From Erinaceus europaeus (taxonomy: Eukaryota > Chordata > Mammalia > Eulipotyphla > Erinaceidae), in contig NC_080176.1 in assembly GCF_950295315.1 (NCBI RefSeq), forward strand, positions 32,515,006 to 32,579,005: a stretch of DNA of 64,000 nucleotides, in the 5' to 3' direction. Under the pieces are notes generated by a model. That model saw only the letters and a list, made by a program, of their open reading frames with translations, did no database searches and had not been told where the DNA came from. Each line of letters opens with the position of its first letter. Within the stretch, counting starts at the first letter, position 1. The position numbers and the translations under genes are program-made. This document shows positions 20,884 to 34,030 of the stretch, piece by piece.

Positions 20884-22281
20884 TTTTTTTTTTTTCACAC
20901 TGAGAGTTTTTATAAACTTATAAAAAGGAAACATTGACTAAACCATAGGGTAAGAGGGGTACAACTTCACACAATTTCTACCACCAGAACGCTGTATCCC
21001 ACTCCTTCCCTTGATAGCTTTCCTACTCTTTAATCCTCTGGGAGTATGGATCCAAGGTCATTGTGTGGTACAAAAGGTAGAAGGTCTGGCTTGTGGAATT
21101 GCTTCCCCACTGAATATGGGCATTGACAGGTTGATCCATACTCCCAGCCTGTCTCTCTCTTTCCCTAGTGGGAAAGGGCTCTGGGGAAGCAGAGCTCCAG
21201 GACACATTGGTGGGTCCTCTGTCCAGGGAAGTCTGGTCGGCATCATGCTAGCATCTGGAACCTGGTGGCTGAAAAGAGAGTTAACATATAAAGCCAACAA
21301 ACTATTAGCCAGTCATGCAACTAAAGGCTAGAATAGTGCAGATGAAGAGTTGGGGGGCAGGGGTCTCTGTTTTGTAGACAGCTAGTAGGCATATTCTAGT
21401 TATATTCCAAAGGGCCTGTGGCTATACTAGGTTTTTTGTTTGTTTGTTTGTTTTTGCCTGAGCCTGAAATCTGATATGCAGGTGAATCCTAATTAATGTC
21501 TGGGGAGATGATGTCATGGCTGGCAATAGGACTAGAAAGCTGGATCAGGGAAGAGAGTAGCTCTCAAATGTGGGAAAGGTGTATAAATATTGTTGATTAT
21601 AAACCCCATCAATTTGATGTGATCTGGGGCCCATATTCAGCTTAGGAGCCTGTGTGACCTCTGCATCCCTCTAGATCTGAGCTTACATTCTGTGATTATA
21701 AGTAAGAATGTTCCAAGCTGCCCCAGTATCAGGACCCATCTTCCTCAGGTGTAGCATAGAGTATATTGTCCAGCCTCCTTTCAGAGGATGGAACATTCTT
21801 TACCATTGTTGATCCAAGTTGAGGGCAAGGTCCTATGGGGACCCACAAAGGGGTCTGTTATGTTGTTCCTGATAGAGAAAACCAGTAATAATGGATAGAG
21901 ATATTTATTCAAGGTTTAGGCCCATCATGTCTGTTTGGGAATCTCAGGACTCTCTGATTGGGGCCCCAGCTGATAGGGTGGCCTGATAGTGACTAAAGAG
22001 TCATCGTTAGAGTATGCCAGTCTCTTGACTTTATTCAGCTTTTGCAGTCCTTGCTTTGATAAGGTTAGCTTTGGAGTGAGTGAGAGAACTCTAATAGGAA
22101 GTAGGTGAGGAGGGTATCTAAGTCTAAGTAGACACTATTTCATTATGAACTTGATACTGACTCACTACAGACTATTGTGTATTTTTGCTTTTAGGTATAT
22201 TTTGTGGATACATATGAACATATGTTCTATCTTACAGGACCTGGTCTATATCTAGGTTTTGGGACTTTGTTAGGAAGTGAA
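20884..22281 (-). mobile_element. L1 3'-end copy (longest of its family), antisense
   Basis: TCAGGTGCTTCTT flanks it at 20871-20883 and 22282-22294, a perfect 13-bp target duplication. A T run at the left end is the poly(A) tail of the minus strand. Internal blocks match the copies at 6088, 22561, 24122 and 35059: ACACAATTTCTACCACCAG, GGTCTGGCTTGTGGAATTGC, ACACATTGGTGGGTCC and GATCTGGGGCCCATATTCAGC. At about 1.4 kb it shows how far this 3' region extends without recognisable ORF2 coding. Confidence 0.85.
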
Positions 22282-22295
22282 TCAGGTGCTTCTTA

Positions 22296-22547
22296 GTTCT
22301 TCTCAGCATGACTTATGTCCTCAGCCCCAGTGGGATACATAAGGTTTTCTCTCCAATTACCAGAGTCACAGTGCAAGCTTCCTCTGAGCTCAGTGTCCCT
22401 TCCTGAGGAACAATCAAAGGAATGAAAAAGCTCACAACCCCCTAGCCTTGCAAGTTGGAGCAGAGGTCACCTAGAGCAGAAGATGAGTAAGCCTGTGACA
22501 CTTTTCATACTCTTTCAAATGTAAGTTTGCTTTTTTCAGGAGCAGAC
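22296..22547. other. Unannotated intron sequence
   Basis: Unique sequence between two antisense L1 3'-end insertions. Nothing recognisable was found. Confidence 0.4.
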
Positions 22548-22560
22548 AGAAGGGTTTTCT

Positions 22561-22795
22561 TTCTTTGTTTCTTTCTTTTTAATTTTGTATTTATAAAAAG
22601 GAAACATCGACTAAACCATAGGATAAGAGGAGGTAACTCCACACAATTCCCACCACCAGAACTCTGTATTCCTCCCCTCCCCTAGAAGTATGGACCCAAG
22701 GTCATTGTGGGATGCAGAAGGTGGGAGGTCTGGCTTCTGTTACTGCTTCCCCACTGAACATAGGCATTGGCAGGTCGATCCATACTCCCAGATAG
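22561..22795 (-). mobile_element. Short L1 3'-end copy, antisense
   Basis: AGAAGGGTTTTCT at 22548-22560 is repeated at 22796-22808. The insert begins with a pyrimidine-rich tail and contains AACTCCACACAATTCCCACC and GGTCTGGCTTCTGTTACTGC. It is a 235-bp, heavily 5'-truncated member of the same family. Confidence 0.88.
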
Positions 22796-22841
22796 AGAAG
22801 GGTTTTCTAAGGACACCTGCTCCTAGGTTCATTTTTCAAGC

Positions 22842-22873
22842 CCCCCCCCCCCCACATCCTTTTTTTTTTTTTT
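22842..22873. repeat. Poly(C) and poly(T) tract
   Basis: A run of C (22842-22853), interrupted by CACATCC, precedes a T run (22860-22873). The T run probably represents the antisense A-tail of the next L1 fragment. Confidence 0.85.
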
Positions 22874-23470
22874 AATCATTACATCTCTTTACTGGAAAGA
22901 TGTTGATTTACAAGGCTATTATTTTCACAGGGATACAGGTTCACAGCTACCCAAGATGTCAGCATAGCTCATCCACCACCAAATTGTCATCTCCATCAAC
23001 CTTCTCATAACCAACCACCCCACAGCCCACTTCTGAGTCCTTGAATTTACTAAAGTGGTGGACCAGGAGGTATAACAGTAGATAAAGCACTGGACTCTGG
23101 AGCATGAGGTCTTGAGTTTGGTCCCAGTTCTCTCTTTCCTTCTATCCCTCCTTCTAGTGTTAATATAATTTTGTTAATGATTAAAGAAAAAGAAATAGTT
23201 TATTAATGTTCCACCTTGGCTTCTACTTTGCTTTGTTTTTAAGAACTACATGTGAGTGAGGTCATTTGGCACTTGTTCTCCTCTTTCTGTTTTATCTCAC
23301 TTAACATGATTCCCTACAGTTCCACTTATAGAGAAGGGGACGATTTCATGATTTCTTGCAGCTGAGTAGTATTCCACTGTGTGTGTATATATATAACACA
23401 AGTTTCTTAGCTAGTCATCTGTCATTGAACATCTGTGCACCTTTTGCCTGCAAAAGGACAAGTGGGGACT
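22860..23470 (-). mobile_element. Old L1 3' fragment, antisense, with a SINE inside
   Basis: Plus-strand text such as GGGATACAGGTTCACAGC, TTTTATCTCACTTAACATG and GAGTAGTATTCCACTGTGTG is typical of the antisense L1 ORF2 end and 3' UTR. A C-type SINE interrupts it at about 23056-23195. Confidence 0.75.
23056..23195 (+). mobile_element. SINE family C, sense
   Basis: GGACCAGGAGGTATAACAG, TAGATAAAGCACTGGACTC and GAGGTCTTGAGTTTGGTCCC form a tRNA-like head. It is much more diverged than the C-type copy at 50264. Confidence 0.75.
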
Positions 23471-24121
23471 CTAGTAGGCGCCCCTTTTTTTGTCAGTGTT
23501 GTCTCAGTGCCCCAGTTGGTCTGATTCCAGCCCTTCTTCTCAGCTGCAGACAATCCCACTCCAGACTCTAAGCCAAGACATCTGACTTGAGTAGCAGTTC
23601 CATCTCCACATTGCGAGCTCAGATAGTATTGCTGATGGCACCCCAGCCTCCTCCTCTGTTTTTCTCTTTTCACTTGCCACACCTGCTCCTGTTGACCTGG
23701 GGTCTGATCCTGAGGTTCCTGGGCTGTCTTCCCACATCTGACCTCTCCGGTTTGTACATGCGTCTTGTACCCAGCCTCCTGGCTTCTCAGCCCTACCTGC
23801 TCAAGGGCACAGGTTGTCCTCTCAGAGTCTTGAGCTCCTGACAATAGGCCTGCCTTCAGTGTATTCACTCTTCTGATCCAGTTTCACTATTGCTTACAAA
23901 AATCTCACTTGGGATTCCTGGTCCCTCTGCTGAGATATTGGTATATATTTCTAGAACCCTTAAATGGAGAGATTTTGATAAAGGAGTGTCCTCACTGTGG
24001 CTACTATGTGAGTGATGTTCCCTGAGTCCAAATGGCAACCTTGACCTTTCCAGCATCAGTACCCTGCAGCCTCTTGACTGTACACACAGGCCTCAGAATG
24101 GGTGAGGACAGTGGCTGCATT
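23471..24121. other. Unannotated intron sequence
   Basis: Unique sequence of average composition. The 148-codon minus frame at 23422-23868 crosses from L1 into unique DNA, lacks any domain and is rejected as a gene. Confidence 0.5.
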
Positions 24122-24672
24122 TATTTTTTTAATTTATTTATAAAATGAAAACTATGGAAAAGGTCATAGGATAAGAGGGGCAAAATTCCACACAATTCCC
24201 ACCACCAGAGTTCTGTATCCCATCTCATCCCTTGAAAGCTTTCCTATTCTTTATCTCTCTGGGAGCATGGACCCAGGGTCATTATGGGGTACATAAAGTG
24301 GCTTCTATAATTACTACTCTTCTGAACATGCGTGTTGGCAGGTTGATCCATACGCCCAGCCTGTTTCTATCTTTCCCTAGTGTGGCAGGGCTCTGGAGAG
24401 GTGGGGTTCCAGAGTATGTTGGTGAGGTCATCTGCTCAGGGAAGTCAAGTTGGCATCCTGGTAGCATCTACAACTTAGTGTCTGAAAAAGTATTTAGATA
24501 TAAAGAAGAACAAATTGTTTAATAATATGGAATCTAAAGGCAAGAATGTAACAGGTGAGATTTGGGGTCTCCATTTTGGAAAAAGCTAGTTAGGTCTATT
24601 TTAGGTATATTCCAAGGGGCCCATTACTTTACTAATTTTTGCCTGCTCCCAGCAGCTAACATGCAGGTGGAA
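24122..24672 (-). mobile_element. L1 3'-end copy, antisense
   Basis: ATAGGATAAGAGGGGCAAAATTCC, CCACACAATTCCCACCACCAG and GGGAGCATGGACCCAGGG place it in the same family as the copies at 6088 and 20884. The right boundary is approximate; similarity fades after GCATGCAGGTGG-like text near 24660-24672. Confidence 0.78.
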
Positions 24673-25249
24673 AATAGCTGTACATTTTTATGAGCCTTAG
24701 ACATTCATATCCTCCACCACTGAGCCCTGGAATAATGCCCTGGAAAATGCATAGGGGGGAAACAACCCCAAAATTGTACAGCTATCTCTGTTAAACTGGA
24801 ATATTTGCTCGAAGAAACTGGAAATTGCATAGACTTCAAATCCTCAAGAATATGAGAAAGGAGGAGCGGAAGCTGACAGCTATGAAATTAGAGCTCTGGA
24901 ATTTGTCTGTAGGCAGTCAGGAGGGGAGGAAAGTAAGAATGAATTTTTGTCCTGCTTCTAACTCAGATGTTGTCTTCTTCCAGCCCAGCAGAGAAGAACA
25001 AGAGCAGTAACTAGGAGGCAGGAAAATATTTTACTCACATTGGAAAATTCCTTTTTTTTTGTTCTTCTTGTTATGTGTTCATTGTAAGTTATGTTTCCAT
25101 TATAAATTTAATGTTTCTTGCAAAAATTAAAACAACAACAGTGTTTTAATTGCACCACCCACTGTGACTGCTATTAATATTTCTATATTAGATAAACTAT
25201 TTTTCAGTTTCATAAAAATTATATATGCATGTACTTGTACAGTCAAATA
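24673..25249. other. Unannotated AT-rich intron sequence
   Basis: No repeat or gene recognised. A T-run at 25052-25060 and AT-rich text up to 25245 may be degraded LINE sequence, but I could not place it. Confidence 0.4.
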
Positions 25250-25655
25250 TAGTAGGAGGGAAATAACTCTCCCAGTAGAGTGCTTGCCCTGTTTTTGAGT
25301 CCTGAGACCACACCTACCCTGTGCTTGAGTCCTGATACATGCACTATGGATGGTGAAGCAACACTGTGTTATTGTTGTTTTTTTATTTCTTTATTGGGGG
25401 ATTAATGTTTTGCATTTGACAGTAAATACAATAGCTTGTACATGCATAAAATCTCTCACTTTTCCACATAGCAATACAACCCCCACTAGGTCCTCCTTTT
25501 TGGGCCTGTACTTGCCCTCCCCCCCACCCACCCACCACAGAGTCTTTTACTTTGGTGCAATATACCAATTCCAGTTCAGGTTCTAATTGTGTTTTCTCTT
25601 CTGATCTTGTTTTTCAACTTCTGCCTGAGAGTGAGATCATCCCATATTCAAACTT

Positions 25656-26490
25656 CTGTTTCTGACTTATTTCATTTAACATGATTTATTGAAGCTCCAC
25701 CCAAGGTGAGCTGAATGGTGAAGTCGCCATTTTTAATAGCTGTTTCTGACTTATTTCACTTAACTTGATTTCTTCAAGCTCCATACAAGATGGTCTGAAA
25801 ACAGTGAGGTCAGCATTTTTAATAGCTGAGTAGTATTCTATTGTGTATACATACCACAACTTGCTTAGCCACTCATCTGCTGTTGGACACCTGGGTTGCT
25901 TCCAGGTTTTGGCTATTACAAATTGTGCTGCTAAAAACATGTGTACACAGATCTTTTTGGATGGGTGTGTTGGGTTCCTTAGGTTCTGCAGGAGAGGAAT
26001 TGCAGGATCATAGGGTAGGTCCATTTCTAGCCTTCTGAGAGTTCTCCAGACTGTTATCCACAGAGGTTGGACCAATTTACATTCCCACCAGCAGTGTAGG
26101 AGGGTTCCTTTGACTCCACACCCTCTCCAGCATTTGCTGCTGTTACCTTTTCTGATGTATGACATTCTCACAGAAGTGAAGTGGTACCTCATTGTTTTCT
26201 TTATTTGCATTTCTCTGACAATCTTGGAGCATTTTTTCATGTGTTTCTCAACCTTTTGGACATCTTCTGCGGTGAATATTCTATCCATGTCCTCTTCCCA
26301 CTTTTGGATGGGGTTATTTGTTTTCTTGTTGTTGAGTTTGGCAAGCTCTTTTTATATTTTAAAATATTATTAAACTCTTGTCTGATATATGGCATGTAAA
26401 GATCTTCTCCCATTCTATGAGAGGTCTCTTGGTTTGGGTAGTGGTTTCTTTTGCTGTGCAGAAGCTTTTTAATTTGATGTAGTCCCATAG
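25656..26490 (-). pseudogene. L1 ORF2 C-terminal part with an 84-bp tandem duplication
   Basis: The 200-residue frame at 25686-26288 carries [18 protein letters not shown], with the Cys-rich pattern of the ORF2 C-terminus, and [18 protein letters not shown]. The segment encoding AIKN...MELEEI...SEISQKQ is duplicated in tandem: copies at 25656-25739 and 25740-25825. The duplication adds a second, mutated version before the stop. The host L1 at 15041-15585 has this region once. Confidence 0.9.
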
Positions 26491-26999
26491 GTGTATACTT
26501 GCCTTAGTCTGCTTTGTAATTGGATTTTTTAATTGAAGATGTCTTTAAAATTTATGCAGAAAAGAGTTCTGCCAATATTTTCCTGTAAGTATCTGATATT
26601 TCTGGTCTAACATCCAAGTTCTTGATCCACTTGGAATTTACTTTTGTGTTTGGTGAAATGTAATGGTTCAGTTTCATTCTTCTGCAGGTTCAACCCAATT
26701 TTTAACACTATTTGTTGAAGAGAATTATCTTTCTCCATTTAATACTCTGGGAACCATTGTGAAAGATTAGATGTCCATAGGTGTGGGGGCTTACTTCTGG
26801 GCTCTCAATTCTATTCCACTAGTCAGTGTGTCTATTCATGTTCCAGTGCCAAGCAGTTTTTATTACAGTGGCCCTACAATACAATTTGAAATCTGGAAGT
26901 GTGGTGCCTCCAGTTCTGTCCTTTCTTCTCAAGACTGTTTTGGAAATTCTAGGTCTTTTCTGGTTCCAGATTAACATTTATAGCATTTTTCTATTCTCC

Positions 27000-28390
<1,391 letters not shown>

Positions 28391-28394
28391 TCTT

Positions 28395-29483
28395 TTATAT
28401 GGTTTTCTTATTTTCAATGTTATTTATTTCTTCCCTTACTTTAGTAATTTCTGTCCTTCTGGTTGCTTTGGGGTTCTTTTGTTCTTTTTCTTCTAGGTCT
28501 TTAAGGTATGCAATCAGGTTGTTTATTTGGGCTTTTTCTTGTTTGTTATTGTGGGCTTGTATGGCTTTGAATTTCCCTCTCAGTACTGCCTTAGCTGTGT
28601 CCCAAATATTTTGATAGCTCGTGTTATTTTCATTGAACTTTTGAAATATTTTAATTTCTTCTTTAATTTCCTCTTTGACCCAGTAGTTAATTAGTGTACT
28701 GGTGAGCTTCCATATTTTGGGACTATTACTAATCTTTTGTTGATTTTTAATTGTTTGTTTAATCCCACTGTGGTCTGAGAAGATGCTTGGGATGATTCCA
28801 ATGCTCTTGAATTTGCTGATGCTGTCTCTGTGGCCTAACATATGGTCTATCCTTGAGAATGACCCATGTGGATTGGATAAGAATTTGTATTCCAGTTTCT
28901 CGGGGTTAATGGCTCTAAAAATGTCCAATAGATCTAGTTTATCTATCTCCCCATTTAGCTCCCTCATTTCTTTATAGATTTTCTGCCTGAATGATTTGTC
29001 AAGTTGAAAGAGTGGGGTATTGAAGTCTCCTATTATGACTGTGTTGTTGTTAATATATTGCTGTAGCTCTTTTAGTACATGTTTGATGTATTTAGATGGT
29101 TTCTCATTGGGTTCATAGATGTTAATAAGTTCTCTTGATGTTAATAAGTCCATAAGATGTTAAATCCTTTTGGTTGACTGATTCTCTGAGCCTTAAGTAA
29201 TGTCCATCTCTATCATTTTTAATTTTACTTATTTTAATGTCTATTGTGTCAGATATGAGAATAGCTGTTCCTGCTCTTTTTGTGGGCCACTGGCTTGTAT
29301 GATAGTTTTCCATCCTTTCGCTTTGAGGCTGTGTTTGTCTTGTTGAGTTAGGTGGGTTTCCTGTTGACAGCATATTGTTAGGTTGTGTTTTCTGATACAT
29401 CTTCCTACTCTGTGCCTTTTAATAGATGAATTCAGGCCATTGACATTTATTGATATCATAGATTGAAGATATTTTAATGCCAT
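28395..29483 (-). pseudogene. L1 ORF2 endonuclease part
   Basis: The start region reads MALKYLQSMISINVNGLNS, followed by the QETHL motif. A second frame carries GDFN and, later, SDHSGIK, the conserved apurinic-endonuclease-like residues. The frames are offset, so at least one frameshift separates them near 29150-29250. The remainder (residues after about 150 of the 252-residue frame) is the linker to the reverse transcriptase. Confidence 0.88.
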
Positions 29484-29824
29484 TCTTGTAGATTTTTAGA
29501 GTGTTCTGATAGATGGCATATTGATGGTGATCTGACTGTTTATAGGAGACCTTTCAGAACTTCAGGGAAGGCTTGGTGATAGTTGATTCTTTCAACTGTT
29601 GCTTGTCTGAGAAGGTTTTGATGCCTCCATCTAGACTGAATGACATTCTAACAGGATACAGTAGTCTTAGTCGAAAGCCTTTCTCATTGAGGACTCAATA
29701 GATATCTTGCCATTATCTTCTGGCCTGAAGTGTTTGTGTGGAGAAGTCTGCTGCTAATCTTATGGGTTTTCCCCTGTAGGTGACTGTTTTTTGTTTTTTT
29801 TTCTTGTTGCCTTCAGGATCCTTC

Positions 29825-30514
29825 TTAATCCTTATTTCTTTCCATTCTAAATATGATGTGTCTTGGTGTCTTTAAGTCTTGGTTAATTCTGTTTGAGACC
29901 CTCTGGGCTTCTGGAACCTTTATGTCCTTGATGTTGTCTAAACTAGAGAAGTTCTCAGCTATTATGTCCTGAAGAATGCTTTCTTCCCCTCCCTCTCTTT
30001 CTTCCTCTGGTAAACTAGTAATGTGTATATTATTTCTTTTGAAGTCATCCCATATGTCCCTGTTGTTGTTTTCAGTATTTCTTAATCTCTTTTTGAGATA
30101 TCTTACTTCTTTTTTAGTTGTCTCTAATTTGTCCTCCATCTTACTAATTCTGTCTTCAGCCTCATTTATGCTGTTCTCTCTCCCCTGTACTGTTTTCTGG
30201 AGTTTATCTATTTTGTTACCCTGTTCTGATACTGTTTTAGCTTGTTCAGCTAGTTGTGCTCTTAGCTCAGCTATTTCAGCTTTCAGATCTCCAATAACCT
30301 TGAGATAATTAGTGTTTTCATCCAGAGTCTCACTTGTTGTTTCTGTATTTCTGATGACAATTCTTTCAAACTCTTTATTCACTGTTGTGACTATTTCCTT
30401 AACAAGCTTTTGGATGTTGACCTCACTATTTTGTGGTTCAACCTTTGAGGGTGTTTTAGCTGGACTTTTGTCCTGGTTTGTTTCTCCAATATTTCTTCTT
30501 GTTGGTTTAACCAT
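29825..30514 (-). pseudogene. L1 ORF1 (N-terminal and coiled-coil part, truncated)
   Basis: The 229-residue frame starts MVKPTRRNIGE and contains a long coiled coil (about residues 75-150) rich in L/I/K/E heptads, followed by the start of the RRM-like region near RDIWDDFKRNNIHI and PEAQRVSNRI. L1 ORF1p is usually 300-350 residues; a stop after MERNKD removes most of the C-terminal nucleic-acid-binding domain. Downstream sequence still shows TYRGK-like and ADFS-like remnants in other frames. Confidence 0.9.
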
Positions 30515-31429
30515 TCTATATAGTATGTTATGAGGTCCTCCCCTCAGTACATTTCAAATTACTGATCACTCTTGTCTGGATTGGCTTGTGTCTAAGTAAG
30601 GTACTTACTTAAGAGGTCACAATTGTGGAAATTAACCGTTATTTCAATATTATTTCAATCCCTCAATTGGAGCACAGATGCTGCTAAAAGCCGCTTTTGT
30701 TCTTTTTCTTCCCTGTAGGCAATGGAAGCCTCAGGGGTTTTAAACCATAGGCAGGACTCTTAGCTTAATCACTCACTCCTGACCAAGGGATAAAGCAAGG
30801 TGGGAGATAGCTAGCACAATGGTTATTCAAAGAGACTCTAATACCCCAAAGATCCTAAGCTTCAGGCTCAATTTAGCTTCTCTGCCAGGCCGGGCAGCAC
30901 TGCTGGGCCCTGTGAGTTTCTAAACAAGTCCAGTTTATAGTCTGCAGGTTCTGAGGCAATTATTCAGCATTTTCTCATCAGGAGAACAATGTGGAAAGGC
31001 TCCCACTATACAGCCCCACTGTTAGGCCACCAAGGTGTAGATCTTCTCCTGAGTTTCCCAGTTAGTTCTCTGTTCTCAGATATCAGCACTGGGCCTCCCC
31101 TCTGCTGTTGCAGCCTCCGAGGGCAGTTACACTCACAGTTGGTGAGTCTTAGTGGAGTCCTCTCCTCCCTTTAGCAGTCTTTTTGTTGTAAAACAGACTG
31201 GAGGTGATGCCTCAGGTGGTAAACTGCCAGGCTCAATCTCTCCTTAGTCTCCTCTCTGTCCATGAGCCACATGTGTTTGCACTCACAAATGGTTTAGTGG
31301 GTTCCTGAAGTTGTTCTAGTCTTGCCTCGTTGTGGTCCCAGGTGGTCTCCTTTGATATTCCTAGTTGACCCAAGAGAGGAGAGGAGAAGAGAGAAACCCA
31401 GCTGCTGCTGCTTAGTAGCCCCACCTCCC
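30515..31429 (-). promoter_or_regulatory. 5' UTR of the antisense L1
   Basis: About 915 bp lies between the 5' terminus and the ORF1 start. It is GC-richer than the ORFs and begins GGGAGGTGGGGCTACTAAGC on the minus strand. In L1 this region carries the internal Pol II promoter and an antisense promoter. If any activity persisted, an antisense L1 promoter here would fire in the sense direction of GALNT17; that is inference only. Confidence 0.6.
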
Positions 31430-31580
31430 CTGTGTTGTTTCATCTATTTCCTTCCCCTCCTCCCACCCCAAAATGAAGAATGAAAAGTTGGCCCAGAGAG
31501 GCTGCTCAGCAGTGCTATTATACACATGGAGGTCCTAGATTCATCCCCCTGTGACACATAAAATAAAGTCAAATCTATAT

Positions 31581-31854
31581 CTACAAGACTCTGCTCACTC
31601 TCAAGAGAAGATACTTGCTAATGATCCACTCTTGTAAATTATCCTTTGCTTACTTTTCTGTCTCTAAATGGCATGCTGACAGTTCTACATCTAGTATGGG
31701 TGTGATTTTACTTCCCTGCTGTGGGAGATGATTTATCACTCAGTGTACCTGCCTCTGCCACATTTCTATATACCTCTCATTCCTTCCTACCCCTCTATCT
31801 TCCTTTATAATGATACTGTAATTTTGTTTAAATGTTTTAAAAATATTTTCCACT
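31581..31854. other. Unannotated intron sequence
   Basis: Short unique AT-rich interval between two repeats; nothing recognised. Confidence 0.4.
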
Positions 31855-32085
31855 AGGGGGCCAGGCAATGGCACACTTGGTAGGGCAGGTTTGTTGCCAT
31901 GAACAATCACCCAGGTTCAATCCTCTGTCCCCACTTTGGGGGAACAGAATCAGGAATGGTGAAGCAGGGCTGAAGGTCTCTCTCTCTCTCTCTCGATTTC
32001 TATATCTCTATCTTTCTATATCTCTACTTTTGATTGCTTTCTGTCTTTATCTAATAAATAAACAAATATAAGTAAGTAAAAAATA
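31855..32085 (+). mobile_element. SINE family B, sense
   Basis: GGGGGCCAGGCAATGGCAC, CACCCAGGTTCAATCCTCTG (B-box) and a TCTCTCTCTCTCTCGATTTC body precede an AAATA-rich tail. Confidence 0.88.
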
Positions 32086-32159
32086 TTTACATTGCTATAA
32101 ATATTTAAGGATGCTTCATATGGTCCACTTAAAAGAGATTCACCATTCTTTCCTGTACA

Positions 32160-32472
32160 TTTTATTTATTTATTTATTTATTTATTTACTTATTTATTAC
32201 CACCAGAGTTATTACTTGGGCTAGATGCCAGCACTATGAATCCACCACTCCTAGCAGCCATATTTTTAAATTTTAATTTAATTAGAAAATTTACTAGATA
32301 GGGCAGAGAGAAATTGAGAGTGGAGAGGGAGATAGAGAGAGACAGAGAGACACCTGCAGACCTGCTTCACCACTTATGAAGCTTCCCCCTTCAACTGGGG
32401 AGCTGGGACTCAAACTGAGCCCTTGCCCATGGTAATGTTTGCACTCAGCTAGCTGCACCACCACCCAGCCCA
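32160..32472 (-). mobile_element. SINE family B (long form), antisense, with TTTA repeat
   Basis: A TTTA tetranucleotide run (32160-32199) is the expanded tail. It is followed by TACCACCAGAGTTATTACTTG, GGCAGAGAGAAATTGAGAG, ACCTGCAGACCTGCTTCACC and GCTGCACCACCACCCAGCCC, the complete antisense order. Confidence 0.9.
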
Positions 32473-32557
32473 CAACCTTTTATTTTTATTGCATTTAATT
32501 ATTGTCTTTGTTTGCTTTTTTTTATTTGGGTAGGGACAGAAGTTGAGGTTGGGGGTA

Positions 32558-32735
32558 GGGATGAATGGTGGTGCACCTGGTTGAGCACACAAGTTACAGT
32601 GCATAAGGACCCAGGTTCAAGCCTCTGGTCCCCACCTGCAGGGGGAAAGCTTTGAATGTGGCGAAGCAGTGCTGCAGGTATTGCTCTTTTTCTCTTACTC
32701 TCTATTTCCCCCTTGCCTCTTGATTGGCAAGTTAG
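32558..32735 (+). mobile_element. SINE family B, sense
   Basis: GGGATGAATGGTGGTGCACC, GGTTGAGCACACAAGTTAC and GGTTCAAGCCTCTGGTCCCC are followed by GGGGGAAAGCTTTGAATG and a pyrimidine body. Confidence 0.88.
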
Positions 32736-32787
32736 GAGCCATTCTGACTACTGGCTCTTTAAAGATGATTTACCTCTTTAGAAATCC

Positions 32788-32940
32788 TTAGGGCTGGGGA
32801 GATAGCATAATTGTTTGCAAAAAGACTTTCATGCTTGTGGTTCTGTCCAGTTTATAGTCTGGTTCAATCCCCAGCACCACCATAACCCAGAGCCAAGCAG
32901 TACTCTAGTTATAATAATAATAACAATAATAAAATAGAAG
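32788..32940 (+). mobile_element. SINE family D, sense, with internal duplication
   Basis: GGGCTGGGGAGATAGCATAA, CCCCAGCACCACCATAACCC and AGAGCCAAGCAGTACTC match D-type copies. The B-box region is expanded: TTCTGTCCAGTTTATAGTC separates two GGTTC-like segments. The tail is AAT-rich. Confidence 0.82.
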
Positions 32941-32989
32941 TCCTTTCATCCCAATTGTTCTAAAATTAATGATTTTCTGTGGGATAGAT

Positions 32990-34030
32990 TTACTTTTATT
33001 TAGTTTGCTGGACACCTGTTAGACCTTTTCAGTCGAAGTTCATTCTCTGCAGACATTTTCCTGGGGTGTGTGTGTGTGTGTGTGTGTATAATATTTATGT
33101 ACTCCTTTTATTTGGTTATTGAATCTTATAAACTGGCTCTCCAATATTACTGTTTTTACTCTCTTATTTATTTATCTTTAAATAATACTTTCTGTGTAAA
33201 TTTTAGCTATGTTTTCTGAACTTTCTATTTCTGTTTTTATTTTCAAGCTGCATTTTTGGTTCCCTATCTGATCTTTTGTTATAGTGCCCAGTTCTTCTTT
33301 TATGAATGTATTGTTGTCTTGAATCATCTGAAGGTAGTATTTTTTTTCAAAACAGGACTATTTTTCAAAAGTCATGTGCATCTATCTCTCAAATAAAATA
33401 TTAAATCAAAGATGCTAAAGTGTATATATTATTTCATTCTACTTACATCCATGTTAGAATCAAGCACAACTAATATACAGTGTTGGAACTCAGGATAGTG
33501 GTTACTTTTAAAAAATATTTTACTTATTTAATAATGAGAAACATAGGAGGAGAGAGAAAGAGCCAGACATCACTCTGGTGCATGTGCTGCCAGGGCTGGA
33601 ACTCAAGACCTCATGCTTGAGAGTCCAATGTTTTATCCACTACGCCACCTCCCAGATCACAGATAGTGGTTACTTTTATAGTCAGTAGTAAAGACTGGGA
33701 GATCCAGTTTCATTCTTCTGCACATTTCAGTTCAATTTTCCCAGCACCACTTGCTGAAGAGACTCTTCTATCTCCATCGAACATTTTGGGCACTCTTGTA
33801 AAAAAATTAGTTGTTCATAGGTGTGGGGAGACTTACTTCATAATTCTCCATTCTGTTCCTCCAGTCTGTGTGTCTATTTTTATCCCAGTACCAGGTAGTT
33901 TTGATTACAATATCCCTCTAATGTAGTCTGAGATCTGGACGCAGGATGCCTCCATTCTTGTTCTTTTCTTCTCAACATAGCTTTGTTGATTCTAGGAACT
34001 TTCAGATCTCAGGTAAACTAATAAAATGAT
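32990..34030 (-). mobile_element. Older L1 ORF2 fragment, antisense, split by a SINE
   Basis: Plus-strand text such as CAGTTTCATTCTTCTGCAC, CCCAGCACCACTTGCTGAAG and CATAGGTGTGGGGAGACTTAC (33700-33835) corresponds to the reverse of L1 ORF2, as in 26660-26800 of the large L1. The part left of the SINE at 33511-33661 is AT-rich LINE-like text with a TG run (33066-33087). Confidence 0.75.
33511..33661 (-). mobile_element. SINE family C, antisense, with target duplication
   Basis: GATAGTGGTTACTTTTA at 33494-33510 recurs at 33662-33678. The insert reads as the reverse of the C-type SINE: AGCCAGACATCACTCTGGTG, CATGCTTGAGAGTCCAATG and CACTACGCCACCTCCC. Confidence 0.93.

Noticed and set aside
23422..23868. 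A 148-codon minus frame
   Set aside because: It begins in unique sequence and ends in an antisense L1, shows no conserved motif and has no splice context of note.
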